DNA of 64,000 bases, taken from the NCBI GenBank assembly GCA_019310965.1, contig JAFDDG010000002.1, positions 30,817 to 94,816 of the forward strand, given 5' to 3'. The position numbers were made by a program, and so were the translations under genes. Position 1 is the first letter of the stretch. Each line of letters opens with the position of its first letter. Shown here piece by piece: positions 8,311-16,230 of the stretch. This DNA is from Deltaproteobacteria bacterium (GTDB lineage Bacteria > Myxococcota_A > UBA9160 > SMWR01). Below the pieces are notes generated by a model, which saw only the letters and a list, made by a program, of their open reading frames with translations, searched no databases and had not been told where the DNA came from.

Positions 8311-9924
8311 CTACTGCGCTTCGGCCTGCTCGCGCAGCTTGAACTTCATGACCTTGCCGGACGGCGTCGTCGGCAGCTCGTCCACCACCGCGATCCGACG
8401 CGGAACCTTGTAGTTCGCCATGTTCTCGCGACACCACGCGATCACGCTGTCGGGCGTTACGACATGATCCGGCGCCGGCACGACAAAAGCCATTCCGACC
8501 TCGCCGGCCCGCTCGTCCGGCACGCCAATCACCGCCACCTGCGCGAACTGCCCGCTGCCGTAGAGCGTGTTCTCGATCTCGGCGGGGTACACGTTGAAGC
8601 CGCCGTTGATGAACATATCCTTGATGCGATCGGTGATGCGCACGTAGCCGTGCTCGTCCATCACCGCGATGTCGCCAGTGTGCAGCCAGCCATCCGCATC
8701 GATGGTCTTGCGCGTCTCTTCCGTGTCGTCGAAGTAGCCTTGCATCAAGTTATAGCCGCGCACCACGATCTCGCCGGGCTCTCCCCTAGGCACCTCTTTG
8801 CCGTCGGTATCGACGCAGCACACCTCGACATCGGGAATCGCGCGCCCCGAAGTCGTGGCGATGGTTTCCGGATCGTCGTCGAAGCGGCACATGGTAACGA
8901 CGCCGCAGGTCTCGGTGAGGCCGTAGCCGGTGATGATCGTCTCGAAGCCGAGCTCGTCGCGCATGCGGTGGATCAGCTCGACGGGCGTCGGCGCGGCACC
9001 GGTGACGGCGAGGCGCAACGACGACAGGTCGGTGTCGCCGAGCTGCGGCGACGCGAGAAACGACTGGTACAGGGTGGGCGGCCCGGGCAGCATGGAGATC
9101 TTCTCCTTCGCCACCCGCTCGAGCACCTCGGCCGCATCGAAGACGAGGTGTGGGATGATCGTGGCACCGCGCATGATCGCCGACATCCACCCCGCCTTGT
9201 ATCCGAACGAATGGAAGAAGGGGTTGACGACCAGGTAGCGGTCGCCGGCGCGGAGACCCACCACCTCGGTCCAGGTCGCGAAGACTCGAACGTTCTGGCC
9301 GTGCGCGGTCATGACCGCCTTGGGGTTTCCGGTGGTTCCGCTGGTGAAGATGAAATCGGAGAGATCGTCGGGATCCACCGCTTCGGCGCGAGCCCGCGCT
9401 TCCGCCTCGGATACACCTTCGCCGGCGGCCAGAAAAGCCTCCCAGCCCGTGACACCTGCGGCTCCGCCGCCACGCTGCATCGCAGCTCCGGACTCGCCGC
9501 GCAAGGCGATGATGCCCTCGAGATCCGGCAGATCCTGACTGGCGACGGCCGCCACGTAGTCCGTGCCGAGAAACTCGGTCATGGTGCAGACCAGCTTCGC
9601 CCGGCTCTTGCGCAGCACGTAGCCCGCCTCCGGCGCCTTGAAGCGGGTGTTCAACGTGACCAGCACACCGCCAGCGCATTGGAGCCCGATCGCAGCGAAG
9701 ATCCACTCCGCGACGTTCGGGGCCCAGATGCCGACGCGATCACCGGGCTCGACGCCGGCGGCGATGAAGGCGCGAGCGGCGCGCAGCGCCTCGGTCTCGA
9801 GTTCGCGAAAACTCAGTCGAATGTCGCCGTCCTCGAGAGCCGGCGCATCGCCATAACGCTCGGCGGCGCGGAAGACCAGGCGGGGAATCGTGAGGGCGGA
9901 CTCCGGAGCGAGGCTGTCATCCAT
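8311..9924 (-). CDS. fadD3: FadD3-like HIP-CoA ligase
   Basis: A 537-residue AMP-forming ligase with FTSGTTGNPKAVMTAH (ATP loop), ITGYGLTETCG, WLHTGDIAVMDE and the lysine of TTPSGKVMKFKL. Two stretches, NPFFHSFGYKAGW and SMLPGPPTLYQSFL, match what I recall of mycobacterial FadD3, which ligates CoA to HIP, the two-ring propionate left after steroid rings A and B are removed. It is divergent from a FadE30/IpdE1-like gene, as expected for this pathway. The ATG at 9924 lies inside the operator palindrome and has no ribosome site. With a TATGAT -10 box at 9944-9939 on the minus strand, the leader would be very short, so translation may be nearly leaderless. Confidence 0.85.
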   Translation of the reverse strand: MDDSLAPESALTIPRLVFRAAERYGDAPALEDGDIRLSFRELETEALRAARAFIAAGVEPGDRVGIWAPNVAEWIFAAIGLQCAGGVLVTLNTRFKAPEAGYVLRKSRAKLVCTMTEFLGTDYVAAVASQDLPDLEGIIALRGESGAAMQRGGGAAGVTGWEAFLAAGEGVSEAEARARAEAVDPDDLSDFIFTSGTTGNPKAVMTAHGQNVRVFATWTEVVGLRAGDRYLVVNPFFHSFGYKAGWMSAIMRGATIIPHLVFDAAEVLERVAKEKISMLPGPPTLYQSFLASPQLGDTDLSSLRLAVTGAAPTPVELIHRMRDELGFETIITGYGLTETCGVVTMCRFDDDPETIATTSGRAIPDVEVCCVDTDGKEVPRGEPGEIVVRGYNLMQGYFDDTEETRKTIDADGWLHTGDIAVMDEHGYVRITDRIKDMFINGGFNVYPAEIENTLYGSGQFAQVAVIGVPDERAGEVGMAFVVPAPDHVVTPDSVIAWCRENMANYKVPRRIAVVDELPTTPSGKVMKFKLREQAEAQ

Positions 9925-9935
9925 ACGAGCCGTAT
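9923..9935. promoter_or_regulatory. Operator palindrome ATACG-AGC-CGTAT between fadD3 and fadE30
   Basis: Perfect inverted repeat with 5-base arms and a 3-base spacer in the 52-base divergent promoter region. It covers the predicted start of fadD3 transcription and lies just upstream of the fadE30 -10 region. The same pattern recurs at 25210, 57932 and 58033. No regulator gene is in the window. Confidence 0.6.
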
Positions 9936-9937
9936 CG

Positions 9938-9946
9938 TATCATAAT
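9938..9946. promoter_or_regulatory. Overlapping divergent -10 elements for fadD3 and fadE30
   Basis: On the plus strand TATCAT/CATAAT (9938-9946) can serve fadE30, giving a start near 9953 and a short leader with GGGAG at 9967-9971. On the minus strand TATGAT (9944-9939) can serve fadD3. No convincing -35 box was seen for either. Confidence 0.4.
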
Positions 9947-9976
9947 GAATTCTTCCCCTTCGCTCCGGGAGCCCCC

Positions 9977-11152
9977 ATGGATCTGCGCTTCACCGACGAG
10001 GACGAGGCCTTCCGCCGCGACGTCGCGGCGTTTCTCGAGGCCGAGCTCGGCGGCCCGTTCAGCGCCGTGCGTCACCGCGGCGGACCCGGCGACGAGAGCG
10101 CACTGATCGACGAGCGAAAGGCCTGGGAGAAACGCCTGGGAGAAGCCGGCTGGATCGGCCTCTCGTGGCCCAAGCCCCTGGGCGGACGCGAGCTGCCGCT
10201 GATGCAGCAGGTGATCTTCTACGAGGAGTACGCGCGCGCCGGTGGACCGGGGCGCGTGAACCACATGGGCGAGAACCTCGTCGCTCCCACGGTCATCGCT
10301 TACGGCAGCGAGGAGCAGAAGCAGCGGTTCCTGCCGCCCATCTTGAAGGGCGAGGCGATCTGGTGTCAGGGCTACTCCGAACCGAACGCCGGCTCGGATC
10401 TCGCCAACGTGCAGACCAAGGCACGACTCGAAGGCGAGGAGTGGATCATCGACGGCCAGAAGGTGTGGACGTCCTGGGCCGAGGCCGCGGACTGGTGCTT
10501 CGTGATCGCGCGCTGCGATCCCGATTCGCAGCGCCACAAGGGACTCGTCTACCTGCTGGTGCCCATGCACCAGCAGGGCGTCGAGCTGCGCCCGATCCTG
10601 CAGATGACCGGTGACGCCGAGTTCTGCGAGACCTTCTTCGACGGCGCCCGCACCGCCAAGGGAAACATCCTCGGGCAACCGGGCGACGGCTGGAAAGTGG
10701 CGATGGCCACACTCGGTTTCGAGCGCGGCGCCTCGACCCTCGGCCAGCAGATGAACTTCCGCCAGGAGCTCGACAGCATCGCCGAGGTCGCGCGCAGCAA
10801 CGGCAAGATCGATGACCCGATCATCCGTCAGCGGCTGGCCGATGCATGGATGGGTCTCGAGATCCAACGCTACAACGCGCTGCGCACGCTCTCCGATTCG
10901 GGCGACGCCGCGGGCGGTGCCGCCATGGTGACGAAGCTTCACTGGGCCAGCTGGCACCGCGATCTCGGCAAGCTGGCCCTCGACGTGCTCGGCCCGGAGG
11001 GAGAGATCGCCGAGGCTTTTCCCTACGCGCTGACTCGCCTGCAGCGAATGGCGCTCTTCGTCCGCTCGGACACGCTCTACGGCGGATCGAATGAAATCCA
11101 GCGCAACATCATCAGCGAGCGTGCCCTCGGCATGCCGCGGGAGGCCCGATGA
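9977..11152 (+). CDS. ipdE1: FadE30/IpdE1-like acyl-CoA dehydrogenase, alpha type
   Basis: A 391-residue acyl-CoA dehydrogenase with the flavin and substrate motif WCQGYSEPNAGSDLA, the GDGWKVAMATLGFERGAST block and the C-terminal YGGSNEIQRNIISERALG. The combination of RHRGGPGDE, VNHMGENLVAPT and FERGASTLGQQ closely recalls Mycobacterium FadE30 (IpdE1), which with IpdE2 forms an alpha2-beta2 enzyme. That enzyme dehydrogenates 5-hydroxy-HIP-CoA, the first beta-oxidation step on rings C and D. The start is ATG at 9977 with GGGAG 5 bases upstream. Its stop overlaps the ipdF start by 4 bases (ATGA). The beta partner is probably one of the FadE genes at 16231 or 19456. Confidence 0.87.
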   Translation: MDLRFTDEDEAFRRDVAAFLEAELGGPFSAVRHRGGPGDESALIDERKAWEKRLGEAGWIGLSWPKPLGGRELPLMQQVIFYEEYARAGGPGRVNHMGENLVAPTVIAYGSEEQKQRFLPPILKGEAIWCQGYSEPNAGSDLANVQTKARLEGEEWIIDGQKVWTSWAEAADWCFVIARCDPDSQRHKGLVYLLVPMHQQGVELRPILQMTGDAEFCETFFDGARTAKGNILGQPGDGWKVAMATLGFERGASTLGQQMNFRQELDSIAEVARSNGKIDDPIIRQRLADAWMGLEIQRYNALRTLSDSGDAAGGAAMVTKLHWASWHRDLGKLALDVLGPEGEIAEAFPYALTRLQRMALFVRSDTLYGGSNEIQRNIISERALGMPREAR

Positions 11153-11931
11153 GCCGCGTGGTTCCGCCCTACCCCGAAGGCCGCGACCTGCTGGCCGGCA
11201 AGACCCTCGTCGTGACCGCAGCAGCCGGCACCGGCATCGGTTTCTGGACGGCACGACGCGCTGCGGAGGAGGGGGCGACCGTTCTCATCTCCGATTTCCA
11301 CGAGCGGCGCCTCGGGGAAGCAGCAGAGCAGATCGAAAAGGCGAGCGGGCAACGTCCCGCGACCTGCTTGTGTGACGTGACGAACGCCGAGCAGGTGGAA
11401 GCTCTCGCCCAGACCGCCATCCGTGAGCTCGGGCAGGTGGACGTACTCGTGAACAATGCCGGGCTCGGGGGCAACGCCAACGTCGTCGACATGACCGACG
11501 AAGCCTGGAACCGGGTGCTCGACATCACGCTGAATGGAACGTTCCGCGTCACCCGTGCCTTTCTGCCGCACATGCTCGAACGCCAGACGGGCGTCGTCGT
11601 GAACAACGCGTCGGTGCTCGGTTGGCGGGCCCAACCGGGGCAATCGCACTATGCAGCGGCCAAGGCCGGCGTAATGGCCTTCACGCGCTGCGTCGCCATG
11701 GAGGCCGCGGAGGCCGGCGTGCGGGTCAACGCAGTTGCGCCGAGCATCGCGAACCACGAGTTCCTGTCGAAGGGCATGCCGGAAGGCCTGATCGAGGAGC
11801 TCTGCGCGAAAGAGGCCTTCGGCCGGGCCGCCGAGCCGTGGGAAGTAGCCAACTGCATCGTCTTTCTGGCCAGCGACTACTCGAGCTACATGACCGGCGA
11901 GATCCTCTCGGTCAGCAGCCAACACCCCTGA
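11149..11931 (+). CDS. ipdF: IpdF-like short-chain dehydrogenase
   Basis: A 260-residue SDR. Its cofactor loop VVTAAAGTGIG is an unusual variant of TGxxxGIG, and it shares ISDFHERRLGE, NNASVLGWRAQ, SHYAAAKAGVMA and a final SVSSQHP with mycobacterial IpdF (Rv3559c) as I recall it. The catalytic serine (NNAS) and the Tyr/Lys pair (HYAAAK) are present. IpdF oxidises the ring 5-hydroxyl of the HIP-derived CoA thioester, so that ring D can later be opened by EchA20. Translational coupling to ipdE1 by a 4-base overlap supports the pathway role. The following maoC gene starts 20 bases later. Confidence 0.87.
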   Translation: MSRVVPPYPEGRDLLAGKTLVVTAAAGTGIGFWTARRAAEEGATVLISDFHERRLGEAAEQIEKASGQRPATCLCDVTNAEQVEALAQTAIRELGQVDVLVNNAGLGGNANVVDMTDEAWNRVLDITLNGTFRVTRAFLPHMLERQTGVVVNNASVLGWRAQPGQSHYAAAKAGVMAFTRCVAMEAAEAGVRVNAVAPSIANHEFLSKGMPEGLIEELCAKEAFGRAAEPWEVANCIVFLASDYSSYMTGEILSVSSQHP

Positions 11932-11950
11932 TCCGAAAGGACCCCGCCGC

Positions 11951-12412
11951 ATGACCGTGATCTTCGAAACCCCGGCCAAGCTCAAGGAGGCCGTCGGCCA
12001 GCAGCTTGGCACCTCCGAGTGGCTCGAGATCGACCAGAAGCGCATCGACCTCTTCGCCGAGGCCACCGGCGACCACCAGTGGATCCACGTCGATCCGGAG
12101 AAGGCGAAGGACGGCCCCTTCGGCACGACGATCGCACACGGCTACCTCACCCAGTCGCTGGTGAACTTCTTCATGCCGCAGATCATCGAGGTGCGCGGTG
12201 TGAAGATGGGCATCAACTACGGAGCCGACAAGCTGCGCTTCCCGGCTCCAGTGCCGGTGGGCTCGAAAGTGCGCGGCAAGGGCGAGCTCATCGAGGCCAG
12301 CGACACGAAGGACGGCGCCGTCCAGGCGATCGTGCGCGTCGTCGTCGAGATCGAGGGCGGAGAACGACCGGCCTGCGTGATCGACACCATCAGCCGCTTC
12401 TACCCGGCCTGA
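11951..12412 (+). CDS. MaoC-type (R)-enoyl-CoA hydratase
   Basis: A 153-residue hot-dog-fold protein. The hydratase-2 motif is FAEATGDHQWIHVDPEKAKD, with the catalytic Asp and His, followed by FGTTIAHGYLTQSLV. This arrangement is found in (R)-specific enoyl-CoA hydratases such as PhaJ and mycobacterial HtdZ. It would hydrate a trans-2-enoyl-CoA to the (3R)-hydroxy form. Lying 20 bases after ipdF with AAAGGA before its ATG, it is part of the same operon and could hydrate 5-OH-HIPE-CoA, the product of the preceding dehydrogenase. That assignment is inference. Confidence 0.83.
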   Translation: MTVIFETPAKLKEAVGQQLGTSEWLEIDQKRIDLFAEATGDHQWIHVDPEKAKDGPFGTTIAHGYLTQSLVNFFMPQIIEVRGVKMGINYGADKLRFPAPVPVGSKVRGKGELIEASDTKDGAVQAIVRVVVEIEGGERPACVIDTISRFYPA

Positions 12413-12420
12413 GGGATGCC

Positions 12421-13200
12421 ATGACCGCCAGCGACCCGCTCGGGCAATTCCGCCTCGACGGCAAAGTGGCCCTCGTCACCGGCGGCAGCCGCGGACTCGG
12501 CAAGGAGCTGGTGCTCGCCTTTGCACGCTGCGGCGCCGACGTGGTGATCGCGAGCCGCAAGGAGGAGAGCTGCGTCGCCCTCGCCGATGCGGTGAAGTCC
12601 GAGACCGGCCGCCGCGCACTGCCCGTCCGCTGCCACGTGGCGAAGTGGAGCGACTGCGATGCGCTGGTCGAGAATGCCCTCGGCGAGTTCGGCAAGGTCG
12701 ACGTGCTGGTGAACAACGCCGGTAGCTCGCCGCTCTACCCGTCCCTCATCGAGATCTCGGAAGAGCTCTACGACAAGGTGATGGGCACCAACTTGAAGGG
12801 TGCCTTTCGACTGTCGGCGTTGCTCGGCACGAAGATGGCCGAGGGCGACGGCGGCTCGATCATCAACGTGAGCAGCATCGGCTCGGTGATGCCGAGTCCC
12901 GGAGAAATCCCCTACGCCGCCGCGAAGGCGGCGCTCAACAACCTGACGGAGGGCATGGCGCGCGCCTTCGCCCCCAAAGTTCGCGTCAACTGCATCATGC
13001 CCGGTGCATTCCTCACCGACATCAGCAAGGCGTGGTCGCCGCAGATGAAGGATGCGCTCACGAGCATGGCGGCGCTCGGCCGTGCCGGCGAGCCCGACGA
13101 GATCGTCGGCGCCGCTCTCTATCTGGCGAGCGACGCCGGCCGCTATTCCACTGGCTCGATCATCAAAGTGGATGGCGGCGCTGCCTACGGGCATGGTTGA
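12421..13200 (+). CDS. Short-chain dehydrogenase/reductase
   Basis: A 259-residue classical SDR with cofactor loop VTGGSRGLG, NNAG, catalytic Ser in INVSSIGS and the Tyr/Lys pair in PYAAAKAALNNL. It starts at ATG 12421, 9 bases after the maoC stop, and overlaps the next gene by 8 bases, so it is in the ipdE1 operon. It is a candidate for the (3R)-hydroxyacyl-CoA dehydrogenase that follows the hydratase, or for reduction of the HIP 5-ketone. The substrate cannot be read from the sequence. Confidence 0.8.
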   Translation: MTASDPLGQFRLDGKVALVTGGSRGLGKELVLAFARCGADVVIASRKEESCVALADAVKSETGRRALPVRCHVAKWSDCDALVENALGEFGKVDVLVNNAGSSPLYPSLIEISEELYDKVMGTNLKGAFRLSALLGTKMAEGDGGSIINVSSIGSVMPSPGEIPYAAAKAALNNLTEGMARAFAPKVRVNCIMPGAFLTDISKAWSPQMKDALTSMAALGRAGEPDEIVGAALYLASDAGRYSTGSIIKVDGGAAYGHG

Positions 13201-13684
13201 GCCGCAAGCGATGCTCGCCTGGCTCAACCGCATTGGGATCGCCGCGTCCTCCTCGAAGATCGGCGGCATCGTCTACGACAAGTTGTGCCGGCGCATCGAC
13301 CGCGTGTTGATCCCGCTGACCGGCGCGCGCCTGGCCATGGGCCCGCCGGGCCAGACGCTGCTGCTCACGACCACGGGTGCAAAGAGCGGCAAACCGCGGG
13401 TGGCCTCGCTCGCGTATCTGAACGAAGGCGACGACCTCGTCATCATCGCCTCGAAGGGCGGCGCCCCCGTGCACCCGGGCTGGTATCACAACCTGAAGGC
13501 AGATCCACACACCAGAGTGCAGCACCGCGGCGGCAGTGAAGAACGCATCGCCCGTGAGGCCACCGGCGAAGAGCGCGACCGGCTCTACGCAAGGATGGGC
13601 GGAACGTTCGCGAACTTCCTTGCCTACCAAGAGCGAGCGACGAACCGCCGAATTCCGGTGATGCTGCTGTCGAAGCCTCAGTAA
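13193..13684 (+). CDS. DDN-type deazaflavin-dependent oxidoreductase
   Basis: A 163-residue split-barrel protein with LLLTTTGAKSGKPRVASLAY followed by IIASKGGAPVHPGWYHNLKA, the hallmark of F420-binding Ddn proteins. The GAKSG and KGG...HPGWYHNL elements are the cofactor-contacting parts in the family. The ATG at 13193 lies inside the end of the SDR gene (8-base overlap), so translation is coupled and the gene belongs to the ipdE1 operon. A role in reducing an enone in steroid catabolism is possible but unproven. Its last 7 bases overlap the convergent esterase gene. Confidence 0.82.
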   Translation: MVEPQAMLAWLNRIGIAASSSKIGGIVYDKLCRRIDRVLIPLTGARLAMGPPGQTLLLTTTGAKSGKPRVASLAYLNEGDDLVIIASKGGAPVHPGWYHNLKADPHTRVQHRGGSEERIAREATGEERDRLYARMGGTFANFLAYQERATNRRIPVMLLSKPQ

Positions 13685-15510
13685 CGCAGCGGCGGCGGCA
13701 AGAGATCCGTGCAGGCGCCGCCTTCCTGCTGCGCATACTCCGCGGCGCTCAGGACGGATCCACCCCGCACCATCTCGCGATACACCTCACAGCGTTCGGC
13801 CGGCGTCTCGAGGCGTGGATCTCGCGCCACATCCGCGAGCACGGACGCCCGGGTCACGGTGTCTCCGGACATGTGGGTGCCGCCGTCGTCGTCGGTATCC
13901 AGGATCAGGAAGCTGCCACCGCGCGCATCCCATGGCTCCCAGCGCACGAGATTCCCCTCACGCCCCGTGCCCGGATCACCGGTATAGGCGAACTGAGACC
14001 AGTAGGACATCATCGAGCGCGACAGCGCCTCGTCGAGTGCCGCACGATCCGGATCGAAGACGAACGGGGTCGCGGCGCCGAGTGTCAGACGCCCGAACAC
14101 GAAGGGGATCTCCAGCGCATGTCCCGCACCCAGCCAGTGCGCAATGTCGAGCCACAGGAGCCGCGGCTCGTGATCCCAATCGAATCGGTAGCCGTAGACA
14201 CTCGGCCCCTGCACCCCGCGCATCGCCGCCGCGGGCTCGTCGACGCCCATCGCCTTCCAGACCCGACTGGCGAAATCCGTCGTCGCCTCGTACATCCTCT
14301 CGTTGCGCAGGGCGACGGGGAGCTGAAACAGGTGGCGCACGTGTGGCGACGTGAAGAGCTGAAACGTGCGCACCTCGTCGCGGTTCGACCCCAGGATGAC
14401 CGGAACCCGATTGTAGTCGCCGCGACGGTATGCCTCGAGTGATCCGAAACGAGAGAGCACGAAGCCGTCCTGCAGCAGGCGCGGGTTCTCGTACATGGCA
14501 GCCATCTCGTCCGGCAGGTAGAGCCGCAGGAAATCCGGCGCCGGCACACCGCGCAGCAGCTCTGCGATCTCCTCGTGCGTCATGGACGCGACCCTCGCCT
14601 TGCCGGTCGCACGATCGACAGCTCGCCTTTCGCGCTCGAGCAGGCGCAGCAGGATCTCGCTCGAGCTCGCGTCGTCGCCGGGCTCGGGATCATCCACATA
14701 GTTCTCGGCCTGGGCCAGCGTCTTGCCGTGCGCCCAGCCGCTCTGGGAGATCGCACGCTGGAACAGACCCTTCGCACGGGGCGAGCGCAACAGAGCCAGC
14801 ACGTTGGTACCGCCGGCCGACTCGCCGAAGAGGGTCACGCGAGTCGGATCCCCGCCAAACGCCGCAATGTTGTCCCGCACCCACTCGAGAGCGGCGATGG
14901 CATCCAGGGTGCCGTAGTTGCCGGAGCGGTCCTCGGGGCTCGCATCGGCAGCCTGCAGCGCCGGATGCCGGAACCAGCCGAACCCCCCCAGGCGATACTG
15001 AAACGACACCACCACCACCCGGCGCTCACCGGCCAACGCGCTGCCGTCGTAGAGCGCGGCGTGGCCTTGGCTGTTGCCCCCACCGTGAATCCACACCATC
15101 ACCGGCAACGCCAGCAGGCCCTCGGGCACCTCCGCCGGCTCGAAACGCGGTGCATACACGTTGAGGGTCAGGCAATCCTCGCTGCCGGCGGGCTCTCCCG
15201 CGGGCCCCTCGGCGCCGACGGGTCCGGCGAGCTGCATGCACGGCGCGCCGAAGGTCAGCGCCTCGCGCGTACCGCTCCAGGGCTCGGCGGGCCGAGGCGC
15301 GCGCCAGCGCAGCTCTCCGACGGGCGGTTGCGCGAACGGAACGCCGAGCCAGGTGTGACCTCCCTCGGCATCGGCAAGGCCGATCAGCTCGCCGGCGGAG
15401 GTGGAACGCCGAGCCGCCGGATCGGGCAAGGGGGCCGCGGGCACCGACCCACCACACGCGCAGAGCCATGAGGCGAGAAGCAGCAGCGCGGGCAGCGGAC
15501 GTCGCACCAC
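13678..15510 (-). CDS. Type B carboxylesterase lipoprotein
   Basis: A 610-residue alpha/beta-hydrolase of the carboxylesterase type B family. The N-terminus is a lipoprotein signal peptide ending in a lipobox-like LLASWLCAC followed by GG, so the protein is probably anchored in an envelope membrane. Motifs: FGAPCMQLAG, SEDCLTLNVYAP, the oxyanion hole WIHGGGNSQGH, the nucleophile elbow FGESAGGTNV, and a late GAGHALEIPFVFG containing the catalytic histidine. It would hydrolyse carboxylic esters outside the cytoplasm; releasing sterols from esters is a reasonable but unproven role here. It is convergent with and slightly overlaps the DDN-type gene. Confidence 0.88.
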   Translation of the reverse strand: MVRRPLPALLLLASWLCACGGSVPAAPLPDPAARRSTSAGELIGLADAEGGHTWLGVPFAQPPVGELRWRAPRPAEPWSGTREALTFGAPCMQLAGPVGAEGPAGEPAGSEDCLTLNVYAPRFEPAEVPEGLLALPVMVWIHGGGNSQGHAALYDGSALAGERRVVVVSFQYRLGGFGWFRHPALQAADASPEDRSGNYGTLDAIAALEWVRDNIAAFGGDPTRVTLFGESAGGTNVLALLRSPRAKGLFQRAISQSGWAHGKTLAQAENYVDDPEPGDDASSSEILLRLLERERRAVDRATGKARVASMTHEEIAELLRGVPAPDFLRLYLPDEMAAMYENPRLLQDGFVLSRFGSLEAYRRGDYNRVPVILGSNRDEVRTFQLFTSPHVRHLFQLPVALRNERMYEATTDFASRVWKAMGVDEPAAAMRGVQGPSVYGYRFDWDHEPRLLWLDIAHWLGAGHALEIPFVFGRLTLGAATPFVFDPDRAALDEALSRSMMSYWSQFAYTGDPGTGREGNLVRWEPWDARGGSFLILDTDDDGGTHMSGDTVTRASVLADVARDPRLETPAERCEVYREMVRGGSVLSAAEYAQQEGGACTDLLPPPLRY

Positions 15511-15835
15511 ACGACGCTAGCCAATCGAGACACAGCCCTGGAGAGGGCGAGCGAGCGAGATTCGCGCCTGCCGCGGCCCCGGCCAGCGGAGCCCGATCCT
15601 CTGGGCGCCACCAGCCGCGCTTTTCTCGGCTGCATCGGATGGCAGAACGGGGGACAGCGAGCTAACCTCCTGCGGTCGGAAGTCGGGGTGACGCCACACC
15701 GCGCCATGCGCGCCCGCGAATTTCCCTGGCCCGGCAACGTCCATCTCCGTGCAGCCCAGTTTCGTTTCCAACCCTCGCTCGCTGCCCCCGGGGAACCGGC
15801 GGCGACCGGGCACATCTCATCAGAATGGGGAGAAC
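15511..15835. other. 325-base non-coding stretch upstream of the HiPIP gene
   Basis: Between the divergent esterase and HiPIP starts. It must hold both promoters, but I could not identify convincing -35/-10 boxes, an RNA or a repeat. Open frames crossing it lack coding character. Confidence 0.4.
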
Positions 15836-16153
15836 ATGAAGGATTCCAAGAAGTCGATGGACCGGCGGGAGTTTCTCGCCGCAGGCCTGACCACGGCAGC
15901 ACTGCTTCCGGGTGCGCTGCTCACAGCGAAGACGGCGCAGGCCAGCGAAAAACTCGTCACCGCCTTGCCGGGTGCCGCGCCGATGGTCACCGCCCTGCAG
16001 TACGTGGACGAGTCGGCCAAGGCAGACCAGAACTGCAGCAACTGCCAGCTCTACGTCGCCGGCCAGGAGGGCACCGGCAAGTGCCAGATCTTCCCCATGG
16101 GTGTGGTGAAGGAGACCGGCTACTGCGTGTCCTGGGCCCTGAAAGTCGCCTGA
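15836..16153 (+). CDS. High-potential iron-sulfur protein (HiPIP), Tat-exported
   Basis: A 105-residue protein. The N-terminus carries a Tat signal, MDRREFLAAGLTTAALLPG, with cleavage likely near TAQA. The mature part has four cysteines spaced as in HiPIPs: C-x2-C in NCSNCQLYV, then GKCQIFP and GYCVSWAL, which bind one [4Fe-4S] cluster with a high redox potential. HiPIPs are small periplasmic electron carriers that donate to reaction centres, oxidases or reductases. No partner enzyme is adjacent. The ATG at 15836 has GGGGAG just upstream. A strong hairpin follows the stop. Confidence 0.92.
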   Translation: MKDSKKSMDRREFLAAGLTTAALLPGALLTAKTAQASEKLVTALPGAAPMVTALQYVDESAKADQNCSNCQLYVAGQEGTGKCQIFPMGVVKETGYCVSWALKVA

Positions 16154-16177
16154 GCCCACCAGCTCACACGATCCCAA

Positions 16178-16208
16178 GCGACCGATCGGCGGCGAGCCGG
16201 TCGGTCGC
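16178..16208. terminator. Bidirectional terminator-like hairpin
   Basis: A 13-bp stem with one mismatch (GCGACCGATCGGC at 16178-16190, GCCGGTCGGTCGC at 16196-16208) and a 5-base loop, followed by TCCCGTTT. It sits between the convergent HiPIP gene and the end of the nine-gene steroid operon and can serve both. Confidence 0.65.
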
Positions 16209-16230
16209 TCCCGTTTGGGCCCTCGGCGCG

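Noticed and set aside
6545-8413. A 622-codon plus-strand frame opposite the ligase gene at 6764
   Set aside because: Antisense shadow of a clear ANL ligase; no family motif and a His/Arg/Gln-rich composition typical of reverse-strand frames.
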